A DNA stretch of 64,000 nucleotides, taken from Salinicoccus halitifaciens. GTDB lineage: Bacteria > Bacillota > Bacilli > Staphylococcales > Salinicoccaceae. A model generated the notes under the pieces. It searched no databases, had not been told where the DNA came from, and saw only the letters and a list, made by a program, of their open reading frames with translations. The position numbers and the translations under genes are program-made. Positions 34,908-43,562 of this stretch are shown here, in pieces. Within the stretch, counting starts at the first letter, position 1. Each line of letters starts with the position of its first letter. The stretch covers positions 62,001-126,000 of the forward strand of contig NZ_JAJNCU010000003.1 of assembly GCF_021026095.1 (NCBI RefSeq), given 5' to 3'.

Positions 34908-36575
34908 CTATTCTGAAATGGTGACATTCCGGAAGTCCGGCCTGTTGAAGCTGTCGATATACAGCCCTTCCACTTCCTCCCTGTACGCATTCATGCTTTC
35001 AGTCTCCCTGAAATAAATCATCGGCGCTTCCTCTTCCAATATCGCCTGTGCTTCTTTATAGATTTCTTCGCGTTCTTCGTTGGAAGTCGCTTCCCGACCT
35101 TCCTGGAGCAGCTGATCAAAGTTTTCATTATCAAAGAATGTGCGGTTGCCCTGTTGCCCTTTCATGGAAGAATGGAAAACATCCCACAACATCTGATCCG
35201 GGTCGCCGGTCGCATTCGGTGCACCTTGTATGAATATATCGTGCTCACCCTGTCCTGCTTTCTCGAGGAATGCACCCCACTCCAACTGCTCCACGCTCGC
35301 TTTGACATTGATTTCTTCCAGGGCTTCCTGTAAATAAACGGCGACATTGATGCGTTCGTCGTCATCGTTCGTCAATATCGATATTTCAAAGCCATCTTCA
35401 TAACCCGCTTCTTCTATCAGTTCCTTCGCTCTTTCCACGTCGTATGGATAACCTTCCAGACTATCGTCATACCCCAGCAGGTTGGACGTCACGATGCCTT
35501 TCGGCAACCTGCCCGAACCGCTATAGATGCCGTCGATGATTTCCTGCCTGTCCACCAGGTGGGAAATTGCCTGCCTTACACGTTTATCATCCAAAGGTTC
35601 GCGCTCTGTGTTGAATCCGATATACTGCACAGCCATATTATAAAGAGTGTATGGCTCCATCACGTCACTCTGCTCGATCTGTGAAAGGTGGCTGCCCTCA
35701 TAGCCCATGATCATATGTGAATTCCCGGTTTCCAAATCTGCAATCCGTGAATTCGTTTCAGTGATGATTTTAAAAGTCACAGTGTCCAGGCTCATCGGTT
35801 CACCCCAATAATCATCGAACCGTTCAATGACAGTCTCCTCCCCCGGCAGCCGTGAGGCAAAAGCTGCATAATTTGTGCCGGTCGGATTCATTTCCACAAC
35901 TTCCCCGATATGGTTGGAAATATCATCTGCGATATCTGAATACTCTTCCTCGCCTGATTCCCTTAAGTCATAATACTCAGCAGCTGTTATTTCATATCCT
36001 GCGCTCTCCAGTGCATTTTCATAATCCTCACCAATGACTTCTTTACTGATCATTCCGCCGCCGTTATGCGTCAGGTGGTTCAGGAACGGCGAAAAAGGAT
36101 ATTCCGTCACAATCTCCACAGTGTAATCATCGATGACATTCACTTCGTCAATCATCTCGAATATGTTCAACCGTGCAGATGCCACCGCCGGGTCAGTCAC
36201 CCTTTCCAGGTTCGTCTTGACGACTTCTGCATCGAATCCGCTGCCATCATGGAACACTACATCGTCCCTGAGGGAGAATCTCCATGTCAGCTCATCGACC
36301 TGTTCATAATCTTCTGCAAGCAACGGAACGATATCCATGTTTTCATCCAGTTTGAGTAACCCTTCATAGATGGTATTCCTCACCTGGTCGGAATAAAGAT
36401 CATTGCTGCCATGTGGATCCAACGACACTGCATCAGTGCCCGTCGACACGATGAAATCACCGCCTTCCGGAATATCTTCCCCTTCTGCTGCCGCACTGCC
36501 GTCGATTGCATCATCATTCGTACATGCTGCCAGTATGCTCACCATCAACATCAGCATGATAATATACTTCTTCAT
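34908..36575 (-). CDS. Orphan peptide-type ABC substrate-binding lipoprotein (SBP family 5)
   Basis: A 555-residue lipoprotein with signal peptide and lipobox ILAAC (Cys18) and a family 5 binding domain with VSTGTDAVSLDPHGSND at the mature N-terminus. It is related to the orphan protein at 10470-12029 and to GsiB/DppA proteins. It likely binds peptides or small amines and docks on a transporter encoded elsewhere. GAGGGAG lies 10 bases before the ATG. There is no permease or ATPase neighbour. The nearby amine oxidase and GcvT-like genes might indicate a methylated amine or peptide substrate; this is a guess. Confidence 0.84.
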   Translation of the reverse strand: MKKYIIMLMLMVSILAACTNDDAIDGSAAAEGEDIPEGGDFIVSTGTDAVSLDPHGSNDLYSDQVRNTIYEGLLKLDENMDIVPLLAEDYEQVDELTWRFSLRDDVVFHDGSGFDAEVVKTNLERVTDPAVASARLNIFEMIDEVNVIDDYTVEIVTEYPFSPFLNHLTHNGGGMISKEVIGEDYENALESAGYEITAAEYYDLRESGEEEYSDIADDISNHIGEVVEMNPTGTNYAAFASRLPGEETVIERFDDYWGEPMSLDTVTFKIITETNSRIADLETGNSHMIMGYEGSHLSQIEQSDVMEPYTLYNMAVQYIGFNTEREPLDDKRVRQAISHLVDRQEIIDGIYSGSGRLPKGIVTSNLLGYDDSLEGYPYDVERAKELIEEAGYEDGFEISILTNDDDERINVAVYLQEALEEINVKASVEQLEWGAFLEKAGQGEHDIFIQGAPNATGDPDQMLWDVFHSSMKGQQGNRTFFDNENFDQLLQEGREATSNEEREEIYKEAQAILEEEAPMIYFRETESMNAYREEVEGLYIDSFNRPDFRNVTISE

Positions 36576-36767
36576 TATGTATATGCTCCCTCTCTAAAAG
36601 TCATAGCAAATAACTATGTTATTAAAGTATATCTTACCACTGGGAATTGATGATGTTCAACTGTCTTTTTTAATAAGCTTCCAACGATGGCCATCAATCG
36701 GCAAAGATTCAATAATGAAAAATATGCCACAGGAAAAGATTCCTGCAGCATGTCTTATAAAATCATA

Positions 36768-38288
36768 TTATAAAATCGGTGAAATCAGATTCGCCAATAC
36801 TTCCTTCAGCTTGATCCAGTTGCTTCTTGATTCATATTTCTCCTTTGTCAGCAATGTGCTCGATTTCATATCTTCCTCAAAAGTATGACGTTGACGTACC
36901 GCTTCTTCTTCATCAAAGATGAATGCATTCACCTCGAAATTCAAATAGAAGCTCCTCACATCGAAGTTAGTGGTGCCTATGCTGACCATCTCATCATCTA
37001 TCACTATCGTCTTGGCATGCATAAAGCCCGTTTCATAAATATAGACTTCTGCACCCAGGTCGACGAGTTCACCGGCATTGGCATAAGTCGCCCAGTAGAC
37101 GAACGGATGGTCCGGGTGGTCCGGTATCATCAGATGGACTTTGACGCCCCTTAAGATCGCCGACTTGATCGCTTCGTATATTGATTGATCCGGGATGAAA
37201 TACGGTGTCTGTATATAAAGCGTTTCTTTTGCACTGTTGATCATATCAAAGTAGCCATTCTTGACCTGCTGGAATTCTTCATCGGGACCGCTGGAAGCGA
37301 TCTGCATGGCCACATCGCCATCATACTCGACCGACGGGAAGTAATGTTCTTCCCACCTCAGATTGCTCCGTTTATTGTGGGAGTTCCAGTCGAGCATGAA
37401 CCTGAGCTGGAGCAGTTTGACGGCATCGCCTTCTATCCTCAGGTGCGTGTCACGGCGCGGCGGTAGCTTGGCTTCATGCCATTCCCCTTTATGTTTATCG
37501 AATCCCACATATTCATCACCCACATTGAAGCCGCCGATATATCCGGTGACCCCGTCGATGATGACGAGCTTCCGGTGGTTCCTGTTATTCAGGCGGGGGT
37601 TGATGAGTGGCAGGACGCTCGGGAAGAAAGCCGAGACTTCACCGCCCGCTTTCCTCAATTCTTTAAAGTGGCGGTTACCAAGACTTCTTGAACCGAGATC
37701 GTCATAGAGGACTTTCACTGCAACGCCTTCTTTTTGCTTTTCTACGAGGGCATCGTAAATTTCCCGTCCGATGACATCCATCCTGAATATGTAATATTGA
37801 AGATGGATATGGTCTTCGGCATTCCTGATATCCTCCAGCAGATGGTCGAATTTTTCCCGGCCGTTGGTGAATGTTTTGACACTGTTATTGTCAGTCAGAA
37901 AAGTCAGATGGCTTTTCAGCATCATATGGATGAAGGCTTTGTGCTTTTCAGTGACTGTGTTTGGGAATTCGCCTCCCCGGTCCTGCAGTTTCTCCAATTG
38001 ATCATCAACGATGCCTTCAAGTCTCGCCTGCTCCTCTTCATCCATCTGGAACAGGTTCTGCCTGTAGATCGTCCGGCCGAAGAGCATGTATAATATAAAG
38101 CCGACAATAGGGATGAAGAGCAGGATCAGCAGCCATGCCCACACGCTCTGCGGGCTGCGGCGCCTTTCAAGGAAAATCAGGCTGATTGCGAATATGATGT
38201 TGATGATGAAGAGGGAGATGAGGATGATATCCAGCAATAAATAGAGATTTATGTAATTGGACAGATTTTCAAATGTCAGCCATGCCAT
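36768..38288 (-). CDS. cls: Cardiolipin synthase
   Basis: A 506-residue phospholipase D-superfamily cardiolipin synthase, which condenses two phosphatidylglycerols at the membrane. The PLDc_N membrane segments lie at residues 10-70 (RRSPQSVWAWLLILLFIP), followed by two HKD catalytic motifs: NHRKLVIIDG at about 230-239 and MHAKTIVIDD at about 422-431. GAGGGGG precedes the ATG. Length and plan match staphylococcal Cls1/Cls2. Monocistronic. High osmolarity often induces cls, in keeping with a halotolerant host. Confidence 0.95.
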   Translation of the reverse strand: MAWLTFENLSNYINLYLLLDIILISLFIINIIFAISLIFLERRRSPQSVWAWLLILLFIPIVGFILYMLFGRTIYRQNLFQMDEEEQARLEGIVDDQLEKLQDRGGEFPNTVTEKHKAFIHMMLKSHLTFLTDNNSVKTFTNGREKFDHLLEDIRNAEDHIHLQYYIFRMDVIGREIYDALVEKQKEGVAVKVLYDDLGSRSLGNRHFKELRKAGGEVSAFFPSVLPLINPRLNNRNHRKLVIIDGVTGYIGGFNVGDEYVGFDKHKGEWHEAKLPPRRDTHLRIEGDAVKLLQLRFMLDWNSHNKRSNLRWEEHYFPSVEYDGDVAMQIASSGPDEEFQQVKNGYFDMINSAKETLYIQTPYFIPDQSIYEAIKSAILRGVKVHLMIPDHPDHPFVYWATYANAGELVDLGAEVYIYETGFMHAKTIVIDDEMVSIGTTNFDVRSFYLNFEVNAFIFDEEEAVRQRHTFEEDMKSSTLLTKEKYESRSNWIKLKEVLANLISPIL

Positions 38289-38408
38289 ATCAGATCCCCC
38301 TCAAGTTTTATCATGTAAATCATACATCTATTCCCTCAGCACCATCAGAGCAAACGTTGATATCATAAGTTCAACATCCGCCTCAAGCATTTCTCAAAGA
38401 CTGAATAA

Positions 38409-38441
38409 AAAATCCCTCCCGGGCCGCGGCCGGGGAGGAAA
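38409..38441 (-). terminator. Terminator of the RDD gene
   Basis: TCCTCCCCGG pairs with CCGGGAGGGA on the reverse strand, followed by TTTTTTATTC. Confidence 0.88.
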
Positions 38442-38478
38442 GCATTCACTGTCCACAACTACACGGGTCACGGCACAT

Positions 38479-38889
38479 CTATGCTCTTCCGTAGACCACT
38501 TTCGTTTTAGCGATCAGGTCATGTATCGATTTCTTATCTTCGCGCAAACCGATCATGAATCCTGAAACAATCACGCCGATGCCGAGTGTGATACCATACA
38601 GCAGCCCGACGAGGAATTCACGTATCACCATGGTGACAAGATTCACTTCACTGCCGTCATCACGTACAATACGGATGCCCAGCAGCCACTTCCCGACTGT
38701 ATGCCCGGCCCAGAGCACAGGAACCAGCACAAAATAAAGGATCATCAAAAGGCTTTCACCAGCCTGTACTGCCGGACTCTGCGTGTCGAGGGTGAACAGG
38801 ATTATGAGCAGGTACACCACAGCACCCATCAACAGCCCGTCCACTATCCTGGCACCCAGCCTGATCCAAAAACCGCCTCTTCTTTCCAT
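38479..38889 (-). CDS. RDD-family membrane protein
   Basis: A 136-residue RDD protein with three predicted helices. The initial ARIVDGLLMGAVVYL carries the Arg and Asp of the RDD signature, and VGKWLLGIRIVRDDGSE is the conserved middle block. Two consecutive ATG codons follow AAGGAGG; the second, at 38889, has the better 6-base spacing. Function is uncertain; some RDD proteins act as cation/proton antiporters in halophilic bacteria, which would fit the setting but is unproven. Confidence 0.85.
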   Translation of the reverse strand: MERRGGFWIRLGARIVDGLLMGAVVYLLIILFTLDTQSPAVQAGESLLMILYFVLVPVLWAGHTVGKWLLGIRIVRDDGSEVNLVTMVIREFLVGLLYGITLGIGVIVSGFMIGLREDKKSIHDLIAKTKVVYGRA

Positions 38890-39136
38890 CATATACCTCC
38901 TTGAATGCTTTATTCTTTTTTTGCTTTAATATTACTGTATCATATCAAAAGCCCGGGGCACACCCGCCCCTTATGTGGCACCCGCGCATTCCGGCCCTCT
39001 TCACTTGAGATTGGGGATATCAATGAAGTAAAATTAAATACAACATAAAAGTAGATCTTTGATTTACGGTTCATAAATCAACTGTGTTTCTCATTCTTAA
39101 TGAAATGCAGTTGGTTTATTTTTTTATATAAGAAAG

Positions 39137-40282
39137 ATGGTGGTTGATATTTTAAGACGTTTATTTCTTGTACTCCTGCTTATGGCGGGAGCTGTTTTCA
39201 CAAAACCATATTGGGAAGAACCTGTACGGCAGGTCATGCCGGAGCAGCTTTCAGAAGCGTTCGATATCGCAGGTGAGTTCACCACGGGCGTGATTGAAGG
39301 CATCGACTTCGATGCCCTGCAGCAGCGTGCTGCCTCACTCTTCTCCGACATCACATCTACCGAAGGCGAAACCGATGATGAAGAAGTCATGCTCCCGGAA
39401 CTATCAGCCCCGGATGAACAGTTCTTTTCCGTCGGGAATATTGAACTTGGTGATTCACGGGAAGCCGTTGAGGAAATGTACGGTGCACCGGAGCGTGAGA
39501 GTATGAATGAATATGGCGTGGAGTGGTCCGCCTACCATGAAAATTATCAGAACTTCATGATGGTCGCATATGATGAGGAGGACACGGTCCGCGGTTTGTA
39601 CACCAATCATGACCTGATTTCTTCCCGGTCCGACATTTCGCTCGGGACTTCCCAGGAGACAGTGAACGGGATATTGGGCAAACCCGAGGAAACGATTCAG
39701 AGCGGTTATCATATTTATCAGCTCGATGAAGAAAGTGCATATGACTTGTACCTGTTGGAGGGTGTGCACACCACTATTTTCTATGACATCCACCGGGAAG
39801 ATCAGATGACCGCCATCCAGCTGATCGATGAATCGCTTGAAGCATCGAAAGACGGACTCTTTGCGCCAGCCAGTGAGTCATTGGGTGAGGGCCTGGAGTA
39901 CCAGTTATTCGACCTGACCAACGCCGCACGCGTGAAACACGAGCTGCCGGTTCTTGAATGGCATGGGGAAGTCAGCGTCACCGCAAGGGATCACAGTGCG
40001 GATATGGCCGAGAACAATTATTTCAGCCATCAGAACCAGGAGGGACAGTCCCCGTTCGACCGGATGGAGGAAGATGGCATTTCATTCAGCACCGCAGGTG
40101 AAAACCTCGCCGCCGGCCAGCCGAGCAGCATCTTCGCCCATCACGGGCTGATGAACTCCGAAGGGCACCGTGAGAACATACTGCACAATAGATTTGAAGA
40201 ACTCGGCGTAGGCGTCGCCTTCAATGAGCACGACCAGCCGTTCTATACAGAGAAATTCCTGACCCGTTCGTGGTTCAATTGA
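39137..40282 (+). CDS. CAP (SCP/PR1) domain protein with CAP-associated N-terminal domain
   Basis: A 381-residue membrane-anchored or secreted protein. An N-terminal hydrophobic helix (residues 5-23) is followed by an acidic linker, a CAP-associated domain with two related segments (each with LGDSREAVEEMYG or LGTSQETVNGILG, about residues 100-230) and a C-terminal CAP/SCP domain (about 255-381). The latter shows HSADMAENNYFSHQ, FSTAGENLA, NSEGHRENIL and GVGVAF, including the conserved His and Glu. It resembles YlbC of Bacillus. The ribosome site (AAGAAAG) is weak. The role of bacterial CAP proteins is unsettled. Confidence 0.85.
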   Translation: MVVDILRRLFLVLLLMAGAVFTKPYWEEPVRQVMPEQLSEAFDIAGEFTTGVIEGIDFDALQQRAASLFSDITSTEGETDDEEVMLPELSAPDEQFFSVGNIELGDSREAVEEMYGAPERESMNEYGVEWSAYHENYQNFMMVAYDEEDTVRGLYTNHDLISSRSDISLGTSQETVNGILGKPEETIQSGYHIYQLDEESAYDLYLLEGVHTTIFYDIHREDQMTAIQLIDESLEASKDGLFAPASESLGEGLEYQLFDLTNAARVKHELPVLEWHGEVSVTARDHSADMAENNYFSHQNQEGQSPFDRMEEDGISFSTAGENLAAGQPSSIFAHHGLMNSEGHRENILHNRFEELGVGVAFNEHDQPFYTEKFLTRSWFN

Positions 40283-40431
40283 AGGGAAAATGATTTAATT
40301 CCGTCGAATTCATCCGACCCTCCTTCATCAACTGTCAACATCTGCTAAATCTTAAATAATATTTTGAAAATTCAATTTTCTATGGTATCATTAGTGTGAA
40401 TATACCCTTTTCCTGAGAGGAGACTGCTCTA

Positions 40432-41223
40432 ATGAAGAAAGGATTTTGGCTGTTCCCACTTTTTGCTGCACTCGCGCTGATGGTTACAGGGCTGGATGAC
40501 ACGGCACAAGCGAACGAGACAGAAGGCGCGAAGACGGTCTGGGGAGAAGTACTCCCTGCTGAAACGGATCCCGACGGTGACGGCTGGGCGAACACCGATT
40601 TTGATTCAACGTGGATGTCACAGGAAGCACAGAACGAAATCAGCCAGCTAGCTTACGACAAGGATTTCGGCAATTTGTCCCAGGTTGCATTCAATGAAGC
40701 TGTTGCGATGATATGGCAAAGAGAAGAAATGCAGATGTCAGGACACGACGACGGGTATTATGACTACTCAGACGATTATTACTACGATGACTATTACTAT
40801 GGTTACACTGACTACGAAATGGGTTACGATGATGGCTGGTATGACGGCTATTACGCCGGTTACGACGATGGCTGGTATGATGGTCATCACGGCTATGATT
40901 ATTTTGACTATCCCTATGACCACGACCTGAATTACTATGACTACCCTTACTACTATGATTACCCTGATGATCATTATTATGACGATGACTACTATTACGA
41001 CTATCACGGTGACAAGGTATGGCATGATGAAATCCATCCAATAAATGTCGATATTTCATATGACACCCTGGCTTATCTTGCGATGCATGAACCTGAAACA
41101 TTGAATTCGGGACCGCTGAATGCACATCCTTACGAACACTATTTCATCCATGATGGTTATGAATACCACTTCATGTTCGACGGTGTTTGCTGGATCTGGT
41201 CGTATGCACCTGTAGGTCATTAA
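40432..41223 (+). CDS. Secreted Asp/Tyr-rich low-complexity protein of unknown family
   Basis: A 263-residue protein with a signal peptide (residues 1-28, ALALMVTG then AQA), a helical region (about 60-100) and a striking low-complexity stretch at 105-195 made almost wholly of Tyr, Asp, His, Gly and Pro. This includes two copies of GYDDGWYDG (residues 131-139 and 143-151). A C-terminal region (about 200-263) is rich in His, Tyr and Pro with one Cys. GAGAGGAG lies about 9 bases before the ATG and a strong terminator follows. I do not recognise the family. Metal binding, tyrosine cross-linking or surface adhesion are possible from composition only. Confidence 0.75.
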   Translation: MKKGFWLFPLFAALALMVTGLDDTAQANETEGAKTVWGEVLPAETDPDGDGWANTDFDSTWMSQEAQNEISQLAYDKDFGNLSQVAFNEAVAMIWQREEMQMSGHDDGYYDYSDDYYYDDYYYGYTDYEMGYDDGWYDGYYAGYDDGWYDGHHGYDYFDYPYDHDLNYYDYPYYYDYPDDHYYDDDYYYDYHGDKVWHDEIHPINVDISYDTLAYLAMHEPETLNSGPLNAHPYEHYFIHDGYEYHFMFDGVCWIWSYAPVGH

Positions 41224-41262
41224 AACACATAATGAATTGAATTAATTTCATAATCAAAATAG

Positions 41263-41300
41263 GACATGCTGCAGTCATCACCTGCAGCATGTCTTTTTTA
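41263..41300 (+). terminator. Terminator after the Asp/Tyr-rich protein gene
   Basis: GACATGCTGCAG pairs with CTGCAGCATGTC and is followed by TTTTTTATTTT. Confidence 0.92.
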
Positions 41301-41421
41301 TTTTATTTCACCCGCCTCCCTCATGAATCCTCCCCGCTTCAGTCTCTCATCTCTGAGTGTTACAATGAAAAAGTGAATGTTTTCTTAATATACATACAAT
41401 GAAAATTGAAGGAATGATCAA

Positions 41422-42657
41422 ATGGTTCGAGTTGTGGTAACAGGTATGGGTGCAGTCACCCCCATTGGAAACAACCTTGCAGATATGTGGAAGAATATCC
41501 GTACATACAGGCACGGCATCAGGCTTGCGACTAAAGTGAACCCGGATGATTACAGGACGTCGATGGCGGCAGAAGTGAAGGGCTTTGATCCGGGAGCGGT
41601 GATGGATAAGCGGGAAGCCAAAAGGATGGATTTGTACGCACAATATGCGGTCGCCGCTGCAGATGAGGCATTCAAAATGAGTGGCTTTGAAATCAACAGT
41701 GAGAATGCATTCGATACCGGCGTCATCGTCGGTTCCGGCAGCGGAGGGTATACCGCCATGGAGGATAATGTCAGAAGAATGCAGGAAAGAGGTCCGAATA
41801 AAGTCGAACCCCTCTTCCATATCAAGACGCCCGTGAACATGGCAGCTGCGAACATCGCCATGCGCTTCGGCCTGAAAGGTGATTCGATGTCCGTCTCATC
41901 GGCATGCGCAAGCGGCAGCCACTCGATCGGGGAGGCTTTCATGAAGATCAGCCAGGGCCAGCTCACTGCGTGCCTTGCCGGCGGCGCCGAAGCGACTTTG
42001 AATGATTCTTCATTCAGCGGATTCTCCGTCCTGAAGGCAATGTCGGCACAGTCCGATCCGGGTAAAGCCTCCCGCCCGTTCGACAGGGAACGCGACGGCT
42101 TCGTGCCCGCTGAAGGTGCCGGCATACTGATGCTTGAGTCACTGGAATCCGCCCAGGCCAGAGGTGCGGAAATATATGCAGAAATCACCGGCTACGGTGC
42201 GACCACCGATGCACATCATGTCACCGCCCCGCTGCCTGACGGCCGTGCTGCAGGCACTGCCATGAAGAAAGCGATGCGCATGGGCGGCATCACGGCTGAA
42301 GCGGTGTCCTACATCAATGCACATGGCACAAGCACACCGGCAAATGATTCAAGTGAAACAGAGGCGATAAAATACGCCTTGGGAGAGGCAGCTTACTCCA
42401 CACCTGTTTCAAGCACAAAAAGTTACTTCGGCCACATGTTCGGCGCCGCGGGCAGCACCGAAGCGATCGTCTGCATACAGGCACTAAGGGAAGGATTCAT
42501 CCCGCCGACACTGAACCTTCAAAACCCGGATCCGGAATGTGACCTTGACTATGTGCCTTTGACAGGCAGGGGACAACCGCTTGAATACGCCTTATCCAAT
42601 TCAATGGGTTTCGGCGGCCATAACAGCTCACTGCTCATCAAGTGGTGGAACGGCTGA
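41422..42657 (+). CDS. fabF: Beta-ketoacyl-ACP synthase II paralogue
   Basis: A 411-residue condensing enzyme that elongates acyl-ACP with malonyl-ACP. The Cys-His-His triad is intact: Cys162 in SSACASGS, His in NAHGTSTPANDSSE, and His in KSYFGHMFGAAGSTEA. Length equals FabF. GAAGGAATG precedes the ATG. It is not in a fab operon but is the first gene of an apparent three-gene operon with fakB-like and plsX-like genes, 26 bases upstream of the former. Either a second housekeeping FabF or a specialised enzyme for elongating imported acyl chains. Confidence 0.88.
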   Translation: MVRVVVTGMGAVTPIGNNLADMWKNIRTYRHGIRLATKVNPDDYRTSMAAEVKGFDPGAVMDKREAKRMDLYAQYAVAAADEAFKMSGFEINSENAFDTGVIVGSGSGGYTAMEDNVRRMQERGPNKVEPLFHIKTPVNMAAANIAMRFGLKGDSMSVSSACASGSHSIGEAFMKISQGQLTACLAGGAEATLNDSSFSGFSVLKAMSAQSDPGKASRPFDRERDGFVPAEGAGILMLESLESAQARGAEIYAEITGYGATTDAHHVTAPLPDGRAAGTAMKKAMRMGGITAEAVSYINAHGTSTPANDSSETEAIKYALGEAAYSTPVSSTKSYFGHMFGAAGSTEAIVCIQALREGFIPPTLNLQNPDPECDLDYVPLTGRGQPLEYALSNSMGFGGHNSSLLIKWWNG

Positions 42658-42683
42658 CATTCAAACATCAGGAGGAATGATTT

Positions 42684-43562
42684 ATGAAAGCAGCGATATT
42701 ATGCGACAGCTCAGCTTATCTCGCTTCACCTTTAAAAGACAGAAACGATATATATCACGTTGACTTCACCCTTGCACTTCCAAACGGTGAAGTCATCACC
42801 GAGTCGACGGAGGAGAGACATCTCGAGAAATTTTTCGATGAATGGATGCAGGAAGGCACGGCACAGCCCAAGACGGCGCAGCCCGGTATCCGGGATTATC
42901 ATGATGCCTTCCAAAAAATCATCGATGCAGGTTACGATACCGTCTTCGGTGTTTATTTAAATTCCGGTGTCAGCGGCACATTCCAGACCGCCCGTTCCGT
43001 CAGTCAAGAGTATGCAGATCAGCTGAATATCATCAATTTTGATGCGGTCGGATTATCCGTGAATATGGAGCAGCTGATACAGCAGATTACCATCATGATC
43101 GACGCTGGAAAACCGGTTGAAGAAATCAAAGAAACAGCCACATGGCTGAATGAAAACAGCTGCTTCTTCATCGCTCTCGAAAAGCATGACAACCTGATTA
43201 AAGGCGGCAGGGGTGAATCTTTAAAAGAGCTGGAAGACAACGCGTTCAAGACCCTCCCCCTCCTTGAGTACATACCGGGAGATACGCCGGTCCTCACAGA
43301 AACGTACCGTACAAATAAGCAGCGGAATAAAAAGCTTGCAGAACTTGCGGCCGGGTATCAGGCACAGTATCCCAACCAAAAAATCCAAATCGGCATAGGC
43401 CATGCACTTTCAGAAAATAAAGCTCTTAAACTGAAAGAAGCCATCCAGGAACTGCTTCCGGAACAGCCTGTTGAAATACGCATGATCGGCACAGCATTCT
43501 GTTCTCATCTGGGCAGAGATGCATTGTCGTTCGGACTGATGCCAAAGTGCGGGGTGGAGTAG
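42684..43562 (+). CDS. fakB: DegV/FakB-family fatty-acid-binding protein
   Basis: A 292-residue DegV-fold protein. These bind a fatty acid and, as FakB, present it to the kinase FakA for phosphorylation to acyl-phosphate. Characteristic contacts are CDSSAYL near residue 8, the SGVSGTFQTARS loop at about 94-105, and the terminal GTAFCSHLGRDALSFG block. GGAGGAATG lies before the ATG. The stop TAG directly abuts the plsX-like start, so the two are tightly coupled. The neighbours support a lipid role. Chain specificity is unknown; fakA is not in the window. Confidence 0.87.
   Translation: MKAAILCDSSAYLASPLKDRNDIYHVDFTLALPNGEVITESTEERHLEKFFDEWMQEGTAQPKTAQPGIRDYHDAFQKIIDAGYDTVFGVYLNSGVSGTFQTARSVSQEYADQLNIINFDAVGLSVNMEQLIQQITIMIDAGKPVEEIKETATWLNENSCFFIALEKHDNLIKGGRGESLKELEDNAFKTLPLLEYIPGDTPVLTETYRTNKQRNKKLAELAAGYQAQYPNQKIQIGIGHALSENKALKLKEAIQELLPEQPVEIRMIGTAFCSHLGRDALSFGLMPKCGVE

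Noticed and set aside
40740..41010. Possible CRISPR or tandem DNA repeat
   Set aside because: The repetition comes from Asp/Tyr codons and lacks regular repeat-spacer units. No CRISPR array was seen anywhere in the window.
40691..41125. His/Ser/Asn-rich and Val/Ile-rich reverse ORFs over the Asp/Tyr-rich gene
   Set aside because: Their odd composition is the direct complement of the GAT/TAT codon runs; the forward frame has signal peptide, ribosome site and terminator.
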